From Paractinoplanes tereljensis (GTDB taxonomy: Bacteria > Actinomycetota > Actinomycetes > Mycobacteriales > Micromonosporaceae): a DNA stretch of 64,000 nt. Numbering within the stretch: the stretch's first letter is position 1; each line of letters opens with the position of its first letter. The stretch spans positions 496,001 through 560,000 of the forward strand of contig NZ_BOMY01000002.1 of assembly GCF_016862435.1 (NCBI RefSeq), written 5' to 3'. Under the pieces are notes generated by a model that ran no database searches, had not been told where the DNA came from, and worked only from the letters and a program-made list of their open reading frames with translations. Shown piece after piece: positions 26,179 through 35,093 of this stretch. Position numbers and translations under genes: made by a program.

Positions 26179-27915
26179 GTGCTCATCCAACTCCTACGCG
26201 TCCATCTCCGGCCCTATCGGGGGACCATCGGACTGGTCGTGTTCTTCCAGCTGCTCCAGACGCTGGCGACGCTCTACCTGCCCACGTTGAACGCCGACAT
26301 CATCGACAACGGCGTCATCAAGGGCGACACCGGTTACGTGATGAAGATCGGCGGCTTCATGCTGGCGATCACCGTCGCGCAGATCGCCACCCAGATCGTG
26401 GCGGTGTACTTCGGGGCCAAGACCGCCATGGTGGTCGGCCGCGACCTGCGGTCCTCGATCTTCCGGCAGGTGCAGAGCTTCTCGGCCCGCGAGGTCGGCC
26501 AGTTCGGCGCCCCGTCGCTGATCACCCGCACCACCAACGACGTGCAGCAGGTCCAGATGCTGGTGCTGCTCACCTTCACGCTGATGGTGTCGGCACCGAT
26601 CATGTGCGTCGGCGGCGTGCTGCTCGCCCTGCACCAGGACGTGCCGCTGTCGTCACTGCTGCTGGTCATCGTGCCGGTCCTGATCGCGGTGGTCGCGCTG
26701 ATCATCAGCCGGATGCGGCCGCTGTTCCGCTCGATGCAGGTGCGCATCGACAAGGTGAACCAGGTGATGCGCGAGCAGATCACCGGCATCCGGGTGATCC
26801 GCGCCTTCGTCCGTGACGACCGGGAGCAGGAGCGGTTCGCCGGCGCCAACGCCGAGCTCACCGACGTGTCGATGCGGGCCGGCAAGATCATGGCGACGAT
26901 GTTCCCGTCCGTGATGCTGATCGTGAACATTTCCAGCATCGCCGTCCTCTGGTTCGGCGGTCACCGGATCGACTCCGGCCACATGCAGGTCGGCGCGCTG
27001 ACCGCGTTCCTCAGCTACCTCATGCAGATCCTCATGTCGATCATGATGGCGACCTTCATGATGGTCATGATCCCGCGGGCCGAGGTCTGCGCCGAGCGGA
27101 TCGAGGAGATCCTCGGCACCGAGTCGACCGTCGAGCCGCCGGCCAGCCCGGTGACGACGCTGAGCCGGCACGGCTACCTGGAACTGCGCGACGTCGACTA
27201 CCACTACCCCGGGGCCGAGGCGTCGGTGCTGCACGACGTCAACCTCACCGCCCGGCCGCGGGAGGTCACCGCGGTCATCGGCAGCACCGGTAGCGGCAAG
27301 ACGACGCTGCTCAACCTGATCCCACGGCTGTTCGACGTGAGCGACGGCGAGGTGCTCGTCGACGGGGTCGACGTGCGGCAGCTCGCCCCGACCCTGCTGT
27401 CCACCACGGTGGGCCTGGTGCCGCAGAAGCCGTACCTGTTCAGTGGCACGGTCGCGAGCAACCTGCGCTACGGCAACCCGGACGCCACCGACGAGCAGCT
27501 CTGGGAGGCCCTCGAGGTCGCCCAGGCTCGCGGGTTCGTGGAGAAGATGGAGGGCGGGCTGGACGCGCCGATCGCGCAGGGCGGCACCAACGTCTCCGGC
27601 GGGCAGCGGCAGCGGCTCGCGATCGCCCGGGTGCTGGTGCACCGGCCGGAGATCTACCTGTTCGACGACTCGTTCTCGGCGCTCGACTACGCCACCGACG
27701 CGGCGCTGCGGGCCGCGCTGACCGCCTACATCGCCGACGCCACCGTGGTGATCGTCGCCCAGCGGGTCAGCACCATCCGCGACGCCGACCGCATCATCGT
27801 CCTCGACGACGGCAAGGTCGTCGGGACCGGCACCCACACCGAACTCATGGACACCAATCCGACGTACCGGGAAATTGTTCTTTCTCAACTTACTGAGCAG
27901 GAGGCCGCCGCATGA
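26179..27915 (+). CDS. ABC exporter half-transporter, first subunit of a heterodimer
   Basis: GTG 26179 gives 578 residues. Six transmembrane helices (about 15-300) precede a nucleotide-binding domain with Walker A GSTGSGKTTLLN, signature VSGGQRQRLAIA, Walker B IYLFDDSFSALD and switch region VIVAQRVSTI. After Walker B the catalytic Glu is replaced (FDDS) and the switch His is Gln (AQRVS). That marks the degenerate site of heterodimeric exporters such as TM287/288 or BmrCD. It overlaps the second subunit by ATGA. Drug or lipid export is likely. Confidence 0.92.
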   Translation: MLIQLLRVHLRPYRGTIGLVVFFQLLQTLATLYLPTLNADIIDNGVIKGDTGYVMKIGGFMLAITVAQIATQIVAVYFGAKTAMVVGRDLRSSIFRQVQSFSAREVGQFGAPSLITRTTNDVQQVQMLVLLTFTLMVSAPIMCVGGVLLALHQDVPLSSLLLVIVPVLIAVVALIISRMRPLFRSMQVRIDKVNQVMREQITGIRVIRAFVRDDREQERFAGANAELTDVSMRAGKIMATMFPSVMLIVNISSIAVLWFGGHRIDSGHMQVGALTAFLSYLMQILMSIMMATFMMVMIPRAEVCAERIEEILGTESTVEPPASPVTTLSRHGYLELRDVDYHYPGAEASVLHDVNLTARPREVTAVIGSTGSGKTTLLNLIPRLFDVSDGEVLVDGVDVRQLAPTLLSTTVGLVPQKPYLFSGTVASNLRYGNPDATDEQLWEALEVAQARGFVEKMEGGLDAPIAQGGTNVSGGQRQRLAIARVLVHRPEIYLFDDSFSALDYATDAALRAALTAYIADATVVIVAQRVSTIRDADRIIVLDDGKVVGTGTHTELMDTNPTYREIVLSQLTEQEAAA

Positions 27916-29870
27916 CCGCCCCGAATCAGCCTGGGCCGCCGGTAGGCGGACCGCCGGCCGCCCGGATGATGATGGCCGGTGGCAAGTCCACCGAAAAGCT
28001 TGATGACTTTCGCGGCTCCACGCTGCGGCTGCTCGGGCTGCTCAAACCGCAGCGCCTGCTGGTCGGCGCCGCGCTGATCTTCGGCATCGCCAGCGTCGGG
28101 CTGACCGTGTGGGGGCCGAAACTGCTCGGCAAGGCCACCGACATCATCTTCTCCGGCGTGATCGGCAAGCTGTTCCAGCCCGGAACGACCAAGGCCGAGG
28201 CCATCGCCGCAATGCGCGCGGCCGGCAACGACACCCAGGCCAACCTGCTCTCCGCGGTCGACTTCACCCCCGGGCAGGGCATCGACTTCACCAAGCTCGC
28301 CCACCTGCTGGCCTGGGTCGTCGTGGTCTACGTGGTCGGGTGGATGCTCGGCGTGCTGCAGGGCCGGCTGATCGCGACCGTGGTGCAGAACGGCGTGTCC
28401 CGGCTGCGGCGCGACGTCGAGGCCAAGCTGTCCCGGCTGCCACTGTCCTACTTCGACAAGCAGCCGCGCGGCGAGGTGCTCAGCCGGGCCACCAACGACA
28501 CCGACAACATCGCGCAGACCCTGCAGCAGACCTTCGCCCAGCTGCTCAACTCGCTGCTGATGATCATCGGCGTACTCGCCTTCATGTTCTGGATCTCCTG
28601 GCTGTTGGCCCTGATCGCGCTGATCACTGTGCCGCTGTCGTTCCTGGTGACCACCCAGATCGGCAAGCGGGCCCAGCCCAACTTCGTCGCCCAATGGAAG
28701 ACCACCGGCAAGCTCAACGGCCACATCGAGGAGATGTTCACCGGCCACTCGCTGGTCAAGGTCTTCGGCCGGCAGGACGAGGCGCAGCAGACCTTCGACG
28801 AGCACAACGACAAGCTGTTCGCGTCGAGCTTCCGGGCGCAGTTCATCTCCGGCATGATCCAGCCGGCCATGATGTTCCTGGGCAACCTCAACTACGTGCT
28901 GGTCGCCGTGGTCGGCGGCCTGCGGGTGGCCAGTGGCGCGCTGTCGCTGGGCGACGTGCAGGCGTTCATCCAGTACTCGCGCCAGTTCAGCCAGCCGCTC
29001 ACCCAGGTGGCGTCGATGGCCAACATGGTGCAGTCCGGCGTCGCGTCGGCCGAGCGGGTGTTCCAGCTGCTCGACTCGGCCGAGCAGTCCCCCGAGCCGC
29101 CGTCCGCGGGCCTTGCGCGGGTGCAGGGCCGGATCGCGTTCGAGGACGTGTCGTTCCGCTACCTGCCGGACAAGCCGCTCATCGACGACCTGTCGCTGGT
29201 GGCCGAGCCCGGCCAGACGGTGGCCATCGTCGGACCCACCGGCGCCGGCAAGACCACCCTGGTCAACCTGCTGATGCGGTTCTACGACGTGGACTCGGGC
29301 CGGATCACCCTGGACGGGGTGGACATCGCCGCGATGCCGCGCGAGGAACTGCGCGAACACATGGGCATGGTGCTGCAGGACACCTGGCTGTTCGGCGGGA
29401 CCATCGCCGAGAACATCGCGTACGGCGCCGACAGTTTCGACCTGGAGTCGGTCAAGCAGGCCGCCGAGGCCGCGCACGTCGACGCGTTCGTCAAGATGCT
29501 GCCGGACGGCTACGACACGGTGATCGACGAGGAGGGCTCGAACGTCAGCGCCGGGCAGAAGCAGCTGATCACCATCGCCCGGGCGTTCCTGGCCGAGCCG
29601 AGCATCCTGATCCTCGACGAGGCGACCAGCTCGGTCGACACCCGCACCGAGGTGCTGATCCAGCGGGCGATGAACAGCCTGCGCACCGGACGCACCAGCT
29701 TCGTCATCGCGCACCGGCTGTCCACCATCCGCGACGCCGACGTGATCCTGGTGATGGAGCACGGCAGCATCGTCGAGATGGGCACCCACGACGAGCTGAT
29801 CGAGGCCGACGGGGCGTACGCCCGGTTGTACTCGGCCCAGTTCGCCCAGGCGGTGGCGGAAGTCGACTAA
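27912..29870 (+). CDS. ABC exporter half-transporter, second subunit with the catalytic site
   Basis: Encodes 652 residues. A flexible Pro/Gly N-terminus precedes six helices and an unusually long first extracytoplasmic loop (about residues 80-125). The nucleotide-binding domain has Walker A GPTGAGKTTLVN, signature VSAGQKQLITIA, Walker B ILILDEATSSVD with the catalytic Glu, and switch His in VIAHRLSTI. It therefore supplies the competent ATPase site complementing the degenerate partner upstream. It is translationally coupled to that partner and followed by a hairpin at 29881-29910. Confidence 0.92.
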   Translation: MTAPNQPGPPVGGPPAARMMMAGGKSTEKLDDFRGSTLRLLGLLKPQRLLVGAALIFGIASVGLTVWGPKLLGKATDIIFSGVIGKLFQPGTTKAEAIAAMRAAGNDTQANLLSAVDFTPGQGIDFTKLAHLLAWVVVVYVVGWMLGVLQGRLIATVVQNGVSRLRRDVEAKLSRLPLSYFDKQPRGEVLSRATNDTDNIAQTLQQTFAQLLNSLLMIIGVLAFMFWISWLLALIALITVPLSFLVTTQIGKRAQPNFVAQWKTTGKLNGHIEEMFTGHSLVKVFGRQDEAQQTFDEHNDKLFASSFRAQFISGMIQPAMMFLGNLNYVLVAVVGGLRVASGALSLGDVQAFIQYSRQFSQPLTQVASMANMVQSGVASAERVFQLLDSAEQSPEPPSAGLARVQGRIAFEDVSFRYLPDKPLIDDLSLVAEPGQTVAIVGPTGAGKTTLVNLLMRFYDVDSGRITLDGVDIAAMPREELREHMGMVLQDTWLFGGTIAENIAYGADSFDLESVKQAAEAAHVDAFVKMLPDGYDTVIDEEGSNVSAGQKQLITIARAFLAEPSILILDEATSSVDTRTEVLIQRAMNSLRTGRTSFVIAHRLSTIRDADVILVMEHGSIVEMGTHDELIEADGAYARLYSAQFAQAVAEVD

Positions 29871-29880
29871 CGCAAAAGGC

Positions 29881-29910
29881 GACGGGGGCGGCCGGATGGC
29901 CGCCCCCGTC
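29881..29910. terminator. Bidirectional terminator between the ABC exporter and the Calx-beta gene
   Basis: Perfect 13-nt arms (GACGGGGGCGGCC and its complement) enclose GGAT. On the minus strand the stem is followed by GCCTTTTG, a proper T-run for the Calx-beta gene. On the plus strand the stem lies 11 nt after the exporter stop but is followed only by TTCGTCT. Confidence 0.85.
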
Positions 29911-29933
29911 TTCGTCTGGTCAGATGTTGCTAG

Positions 29934-32900
29934 TTACTTGATGGTGATCTTCTTGGTGGCGGAGTAGCCGCCCCAGATCCCGTTGGGCGTGAAGCCCTGC
30001 ACGAAGGCCCGAACCGTGTGCGAAGAGCCGGAGGCCACCTTGGCCGTAGCCTTCCACTGGTTGTTGCTGCCGGTCGTGCCGGTCCAGGTGTTGACCCACT
30101 TGCCACCGACCCAGCGCTGCACGATGACAACCTGGCCGACGCCGCGCGGGGTGCCCTGGACAGCGAAGCTGACCCAGCCCTTACTGGGCGAGCTGGCCAC
30201 GAAGACCGGAGCCTGGGTGACGTTGACCCGCTTCTCCATCGACTCGTCGCCGTCCGAGGAAACCTTGAAGCGGTAACCCTGGCTCAGCGTGCGAACGAAC
30301 TTGTAGGTGCCGTCCGCCCCCGCCTTGACGGTGGCAAGCTTCCACAGCTCAACGTTCTTGGTCGAGATGGGAGCACCCCAGAGCTCCACCATGGCACCCG
30401 GAGCAGCCTTGCCCCAGATCGGCGTGTTGATGCCACCGGAAACGGTGCCCGCCACGTTCAGCGCCAGGCTGCCGTCGGTCTTGTCGTCCGACTTGATCGT
30501 GACGGTCGCGTCACCGTTGACTACCGACGCGCCGAGCGGGCCCGGGTTGCCGAGGTGGACGGCGAAGGTCTCGTCCGGCTCCACCGAGTGGTCATCGATC
30601 AGCGGGACTTCGATCCACGACTTCATGGTGCCCGGCGGCACCTCGATCGTGCCCTTGCTCAGCTTGTAGTCCTTACCAGCCTTGGCCGTGCCGTCCTCCG
30701 TGTAGTACGGAATCGTAACGGTCTGGACGGTCGAGGTCGCTTCACCGGTGAAGGTCAGGTCGACCGGAATCTTGGCCGTTTTGTCCTTCTCGTTGACCGT
30801 CACATCACCGATCGAGGCCGCCGGCGGAAGGTCCAGCGGGTCATCGGTGATCTTGAAGGTTCCGGTGGCCGGCGTGAAGCCGGTCAGCGCACCGGTGGTC
30901 TCGTTCGCCGTGACGGTGAACGCCTCGGTCGGCTCGTCGATCGTGTCCTGAAGAGCCGAGAACGAGTAGGTGTACGCCCCGTTGAGGTCTGTCAGCTTTC
31001 CGGTGCTGCCACGCGGCACACTGACCGCGGCGGTGGCGAACCCGGTGGGCGGCGTGAAGTCCGTACCATTCGTGGCCGCCGGGTTGCCCGCTCCCACGGT
31101 GAAACCGAGGGTGTACGGGTACTCCGAGACTCCGACGATCGAACCGGTGACCGGGAGCGACTGCCCCTCGGCCACGGAGCCGCTGTTGAAGGTCAGCGTC
31201 GGCATGGCGTCGTCGTTGCCGATCGTGATGCGCGAGGTGTGCAGCACGTCCGGGGTGTTCTGGGTGTCGACGTCGGTGCTGGCCGTAGCCAGAGTCAAGC
31301 TGAACACCTGGTCGCGCTCGTAGACCAGGTCGCCGTTGATCGGGACGTTCACCCAGCCGGCCGTGTCGCCGGCCTTGATCGTGACGGTCGCGTCGGCCGG
31401 AATGTCGTAGTCGTTGGCCCCCGCCTGGGTGCCGGACTCAACGGCGCTTCCGTCGGCGAAGCTCAAGCTGAACACGGTGTCCGTCTTGGACGGCCCGCTC
31501 AGAGCGATCGGCACCTTCGCGTAAGTGGTTCCGCTGTTGCCCTCGGTCACCGAGACGTCCGACGTGGTGAAGGTCGGAATCGAGTCCGACTCGCCAGACT
31601 CGTCGATCGTGACGGTCTGGTCGCTCGGGTTGTGGATGGTGCCGTTCGGGCTGGCCAGAGTGATCTTGAAGTTCTCGTTGCCTTCCAGGATCTTGTCACC
31701 GTAGATGGTGACCGGAATGTCCTGGGTCCAGCTCGTCGTGCCCGCCGGAATGGTGAAGCTTCCGTCGGTGCCCTTGTAGTCGATCCCGGACTTGGCCGTT
31801 CCATCCTTGAACTTGTAGGTAATCTGGATGGCTGTCGGGAACGGACCGGTGGGCAGCGATGCGTGGATCTGCCGCACCATTTCGCCCGAGTCGAGCTCCT
31901 TGAAGGTGAGCGGCGTCAGCGTGACGGTCGGGCCCGAGGTCTGCCCGTCGGCGTCGTTGATGATTCCGGTACCGGTGGCCGGCGTGCCCAGCGTGGCTTC
32001 GTCCGGGGTGCCCAGAGTCGCCCGCACGTTTTCCGGGCCCTCGAAGTCGCCGTCAGTAAGCGAAACGATGGTGGCCACGCCAGTCTTGGTGTACTTGGGA
32101 AGGTTTACCGAACCGGCCGACACCTGCGTGTAGTCGGAGTCGGCGAGAGTGGCGCCATTGGAATCCGCGAGCTTGGTCCCGTCCGCGGAGGTGTAGTGCG
32201 CAGTTACCTGCTTCTCCGACGGCGCGGACAGCGTAAGCGGGAACTTGAGAGTCCCACCCTCGGTCACGGCCGGAGCGTCTCCGATGCTGATCGACGGAGG
32301 CGAGTCGTCATCGGTGATGGCGACCTCGACCGGGCTGCCGGTGGCCGCCTGGGCCCCCAGCGGTGTACCCGCCTGAACCCAGAAGTACTGGGTGTCCGGC
32401 TCGTCGAGAGCGTCGTCGAACAGCTCGACGTCAAGGTAGCCGGTGTAGCTGTAAGCCGGAATGACGATCGTGGCATTGGCCGGCAACGCCGTGAAGTCCC
32501 GGAACGCACCGCCGCTGGAGATCGCCTGGTCGTCGGCGGCCTGGTTGGTGTCCATCGCGGTGCTCAGCGGGATGGTGACATCGTGTGACATCGCGGTGTC
32601 GATCGTCGCGGTGATCCGAGCCGTCCGCTGAGTGGTTCCACCGGCCGACATAATCGCGGTTTCCAGCAGCGCGCTGGAGGGGCCTTCGATGGTCAGGTTG
32701 GGGTATGAACCCACCGACCAGATGGTGCCCGTGGCGTTCACCGTATTGCTGACCGTGTCAGTCACGACGAACTGGAAGTCCTCGTCGACGCCGTCGCCGT
32801 CGTTCTCCGTGGCGAAGCTCACCGTGGTGGTGTTGTTGCCGCCCGCGAGGGTGCCAGGGAAGGTGATCGAGGTGCGGCTGGGGTCACTGTCGTAGTCATC

Positions 32901-33230
32901 CACACCGTTCACCGGCGTGGTGTTGCCCACCGCATGACCAGGACCGACGCTGAGATCCGCGGCCGAGAAGGTGAAGTCCCCGGGACCCGCACCGGTGTAC
33001 GTCACCGTGAAGGTGACCTTCCCGCCTTCCCAGTTGGCGGCGTCCGCGACGGAGATGTCGGCAACGCTGGACGTGTTGACAGCGTAGGCGGGCGACGGCG
33101 CGAGCATCGCCGGGACAAAGGCAACCGCAGAGGCTGTGGCCGCCGCCAGAACCGTCCGGATCCGGTGTCGTCCCCAGAACGTGAACGGCACACGCTCGGG
33201 CGGCGCCGTTTGGATTGGTCGATGACGCAT
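29934..33230 (-). CDS. Large secreted Calx-beta repeat protein
   Basis: ATG 33230, preceded by AGGAAG, gives 1098 residues. The twin-arginine-free signal peptide ends near SPAYAVNTSS. About six or seven Calx-beta-type repeats follow. Each opens with a pattern such as ISIGDAPAVTEGG or TTSDVSVTEGN and contains acidic clusters (FEGPENVRA, LEGNENFK, DEPTEAF) that bind Ca2+ in this fold. From about residue 925 there is an Ig-like C-terminal region ending in GYSATKKITIK. No LPxTG anchor is seen. Such proteins act in adhesion or matrix formation. Its leader resembles a cyclic di-GMP riboswitch. Confidence 0.88.
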   Translation of the reverse strand: MRHRPIQTAPPERVPFTFWGRHRIRTVLAAATASAVAFVPAMLAPSPAYAVNTSSVADISVADAANWEGGKVTFTVTYTGAGPGDFTFSAADLSVGPGHAVGNTTPVNGVDDYDSDPSRTSITFPGTLAGGNNTTTVSFATENDGDGVDEDFQFVVTDTVSNTVNATGTIWSVGSYPNLTIEGPSSALLETAIMSAGGTTQRTARITATIDTAMSHDVTIPLSTAMDTNQAADDQAISSGGAFRDFTALPANATIVIPAYSYTGYLDVELFDDALDEPDTQYFWVQAGTPLGAQAATGSPVEVAITDDDSPPSISIGDAPAVTEGGTLKFPLTLSAPSEKQVTAHYTSADGTKLADSNGATLADSDYTQVSAGSVNLPKYTKTGVATIVSLTDGDFEGPENVRATLGTPDEATLGTPATGTGIINDADGQTSGPTVTLTPLTFKELDSGEMVRQIHASLPTGPFPTAIQITYKFKDGTAKSGIDYKGTDGSFTIPAGTTSWTQDIPVTIYGDKILEGNENFKITLASPNGTIHNPSDQTVTIDESGESDSIPTFTTSDVSVTEGNSGTTYAKVPIALSGPSKTDTVFSLSFADGSAVESGTQAGANDYDIPADATVTIKAGDTAGWVNVPINGDLVYERDQVFSLTLATASTDVDTQNTPDVLHTSRITIGNDDAMPTLTFNSGSVAEGQSLPVTGSIVGVSEYPYTLGFTVGAGNPAATNGTDFTPPTGFATAAVSVPRGSTGKLTDLNGAYTYSFSALQDTIDEPTEAFTVTANETTGALTGFTPATGTFKITDDPLDLPPAASIGDVTVNEKDKTAKIPVDLTFTGEATSTVQTVTIPYYTEDGTAKAGKDYKLSKGTIEVPPGTMKSWIEVPLIDDHSVEPDETFAVHLGNPGPLGASVVNGDATVTIKSDDKTDGSLALNVAGTVSGGINTPIWGKAAPGAMVELWGAPISTKNVELWKLATVKAGADGTYKFVRTLSQGYRFKVSSDGDESMEKRVNVTQAPVFVASSPSKGWVSFAVQGTPRGVGQVVIVQRWVGGKWVNTWTGTTGSNNQWKATAKVASGSSHTVRAFVQGFTPNGIWGGYSATKKITIK

Positions 33231-33243
33231 TCTCTTCCTGTCT

Positions 33244-33326
33244 CCTTCGGCGGCTGGGCAGCCTCTCCAGCGGGGAGGCCCCTGGCTTCGCGTCCTCGTC
33301 AGCCGACGAGGGTTGCCTGTCGGTAC
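33244..33326 (-). promoter_or_regulatory. Candidate class I cyclic di-GMP (GEMM-I) riboswitch
   Basis: Read on the minus strand, AGGCAAC is followed by a perfect 7-bp stem (CCTCGTC/GACGAGG, loop GGCT), then ACGCGAAGCCA. This matches the GEMM-I core of GGCAAA, P1b stem, GGGACGCAAAGCC, with the outer GGC/GCC pairing kept. A second hairpin (GGCTGCCCAGCC region, 33268-33250) sits where the second arm is expected. It ends just before the ribosome site of the Calx-beta gene, so translational control is plausible. Departures: AAC for AAA, and no GAAA tetraloop. Confidence 0.55.
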
Positions 33327-33622
33327 CGCACCTTGGGGGCGGTCGGGGCACCGGTAAAACCGGCCCTCAGCAGCGCAAACACGCGATCTAAGATCCTCGT
33401 GAGGCGGCGCCATCCGTAATCTAACCGGCATAACGGACTCTTTTTGGCGGAACGCCTTTTTTCTGGCGAAGAACCTTCACACCACCACCGCGGCGCCCAG
33501 CGCCGGACAGGCAGGAAGAATGGTCTGACCTGCGAAAACAGGCCACACATGATCAGTATGGCGGCCCGTCCGGCCGCGTATACGGCAATTGAGCTATCCA
33601 GATCAACCAATTTCCGGGCATA
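33327..33622. other. Non-coding stretch upstream of the Calx-beta gene, probable promoter region
   Basis: No convincing gene. It presumably holds the Calx-beta promoter. On the plus strand a short GGCG-GAA-CGCC stem with T-runs on both sides (33441-33462) could be a weak terminator or, on the minus strand, an A-rich element upstream of the promoter. The base composition is more AT-rich than the flanks. Confidence 0.4.
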
Positions 33623-33657
33623 CAAAAACGCCCGCAACCGGGTGGGCTGCGGGCGTT
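33623..33657 (-). terminator. Terminator of the flavin redox operon
   Basis: Perfect 10-nt arms (AACGCCCGCA at 33627-33636, TGCGGGCGTT at 33648-33657) enclose 11 nt. On the minus strand the stem runs into TTTTTG. It lies 10 nt after the ferredoxin stop codon. Confidence 0.88.
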
Positions 33658-33666
33658 CGGTACGGG

Positions 33667-33873
33667 CTAGCGAGCGATGAGCTTCAGGGCCAGCATCGGG
33701 CATCGGTCGACGGCCTGTTTGGCTGCTCCCTCCAGCGGCGGCGGCACGGCCGGTGAGCGCTGCCCGTCGCGGGCGACCGGGAAGCCCCAGTCGTCCTCGA
33801 CCAGCATCTCCTCCAGCAGTTCGGTGCAGACGCCGCGGCCGTCGCAGGCCGTCCAGTCGACGTGCAGTTTCAT
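33667..33873 (-). CDS. Small [3Fe-4S]-type ferredoxin, last gene of the flavin redox operon
   Basis: Encodes 68 residues from ATG 33873 (GGAGG seven bases upstream). The cysteine pattern is C10-x5-C16 followed by a distant RCP (CDGRGVC ... DRCPML). Three Cys in this arrangement bind a [3Fe-4S] cluster, as in actinobacterial P450-type ferredoxins. The start overlaps the NuoF-like stop by 4 bp, so translation is coupled. It is the likely soluble carrier that exchanges electrons with the NuoF-like protein or the membrane haem subunit. Confidence 0.88.
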   Translation of the reverse strand: MKLHVDWTACDGRGVCTELLEEMLVEDDWGFPVARDGQRSPAVPPPLEGAAKQAVDRCPMLALKLIAR

Positions 33874-35093
33874 CGGTATCCCTCCGTCGCCAGGCAGCGC
33901 CCGTTCAGGTGCGCCGCGACATCCGCCTGGAACATCCGCATCGCGCTGAGCACCAGCCGGGCCGTGCCGTCCGGGTGGTGGCAGGCACCCCGGCCGGAGA
34001 CCAGCCGGGCCAGTCGTTCCGCCTCGGCCGCCAGCCCGGCCCGGGGGCGCCGGGCGGCCAGGTCGGCCAGCGTGGCCGCCATCCGGGGCAGGCCGTTGAT
34101 GCACGGGCCGCACTGCCCGGCCACCTGGTCGGCGAGATAGCCGGCGATCCGGGCGGTCTCCCCCAGCCCGCAGGCCCCGGCCGGCAGCGCCACGAGCACG
34201 CCCGCGCCGGGCGATGCCCCGTACGGTTCGAGGGCCTGCCGGCTCACCGGCAGCGCCGGATCGGCCGGCACCCAGCCGCCGTGATATCCGCCGATCAGCA
34301 CCGCCTGCAGGCGCATCGTGGCCCCGCCGACCGCCGCGATCAGCTCGCCCAGCGGCACGCCGTAGCCGGCCTCGACCACGCCGGGCCGCCGGACCGCGCC
34401 GCTGATGGTGGCCAGGAAGGTGCCGGGTTCGTCGGCGGTGCCGGCCGACAGGAACCAGCCGGCGCCGTACCGGGCGATCAACGCCAGGTGGGCCAGGGTC
34501 TCCACGTTCTGCACCAGGGTCGGCGAACCGCCCACCCCGGCCTGGATGACCCGGATCCGCTTGTCGGCGGGCACCGCGCCGCGCCCGTTGAGCGCGGACA
34601 CCACCGCCGACTCCTCGCCGGAGACGAACGCGTCGGGCGCCGCCTGCAGGGTCACCGACATCCGGTCGAGGCCGGCCACGCGACGCGCCTCCAGCAGGGC
34701 GCGCAGCGGCGCCAACGCCGCCTTCGGCGCGTAGAGATGGGCGGCCCGGGCCTTGGTCGCGGCCGCGACCAGCTGCAGGCCATCAAGAACCAAATTCGGC
34801 TGGTACGCGAGGAGAGCGCGATCCTTTCCACTGGCCGGCTCACCCTCCGCCCCGTTGGCCACCACCACGGCCGACCCGTCGCCGGCCTCGGCGACCGCGC
34901 TGAGCTTGCGCCACACCGGGAAGCCGGCGCCGCCCCGCCCGGTGAGGCCGGAGTCGCGGGCCATCCCGATGATCTGGCTGCCGTCCAGGAGCGGCAGCCG
35001 CCCGTGCCGGGCCAGGTGGGCGTCGAGCCCGAGTTCGCCGTCGAGCAGTCGCCGTTCCACCCGGCCGACCGCCGCTTCCGCCACGCTGGTCAT
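33870..35093 (-). CDS. NuoF-like flavin/iron-sulfur protein
   Basis: ATG 35093 gives 407 residues. It has the NuoF FMN site (GLTGRGGAGFPVWRKL), the partner loop NGAEGEPASGKDR, a VSGEESAVV segment, an SLBB-like region, and a C-terminal cluster site. The NuoF cluster motif SCGxCxPC reads AGQCGPC here, so the first Cys is absent; the later GACHHPDGT adds a Cys and a possible His ligand. It probably moves electrons between NAD(P)H or ferredoxin and the haem membrane subunit, outside any complex I context. ATGA overlaps link it to both neighbours. Confidence 0.86.
   Translation of the reverse strand: MTSVAEAAVGRVERRLLDGELGLDAHLARHGRLPLLDGSQIIGMARDSGLTGRGGAGFPVWRKLSAVAEAGDGSAVVVANGAEGEPASGKDRALLAYQPNLVLDGLQLVAAATKARAAHLYAPKAALAPLRALLEARRVAGLDRMSVTLQAAPDAFVSGEESAVVSALNGRGAVPADKRIRVIQAGVGGSPTLVQNVETLAHLALIARYGAGWFLSAGTADEPGTFLATISGAVRRPGVVEAGYGVPLGELIAAVGGATMRLQAVLIGGYHGGWVPADPALPVSRQALEPYGASPGAGVLVALPAGACGLGETARIAGYLADQVAGQCGPCINGLPRMAATLADLAARRPRAGLAAEAERLARLVSGRGACHHPDGTARLVLSAMRMFQADVAAHLNGRCLATEGYR

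Noticed and set aside
27885-29789. A 634-codon minus-strand frame opposite the second ABC exporter subunit
   Set aside because: The plus strand carries all ABC motifs; the minus frame is a compositional shadow.
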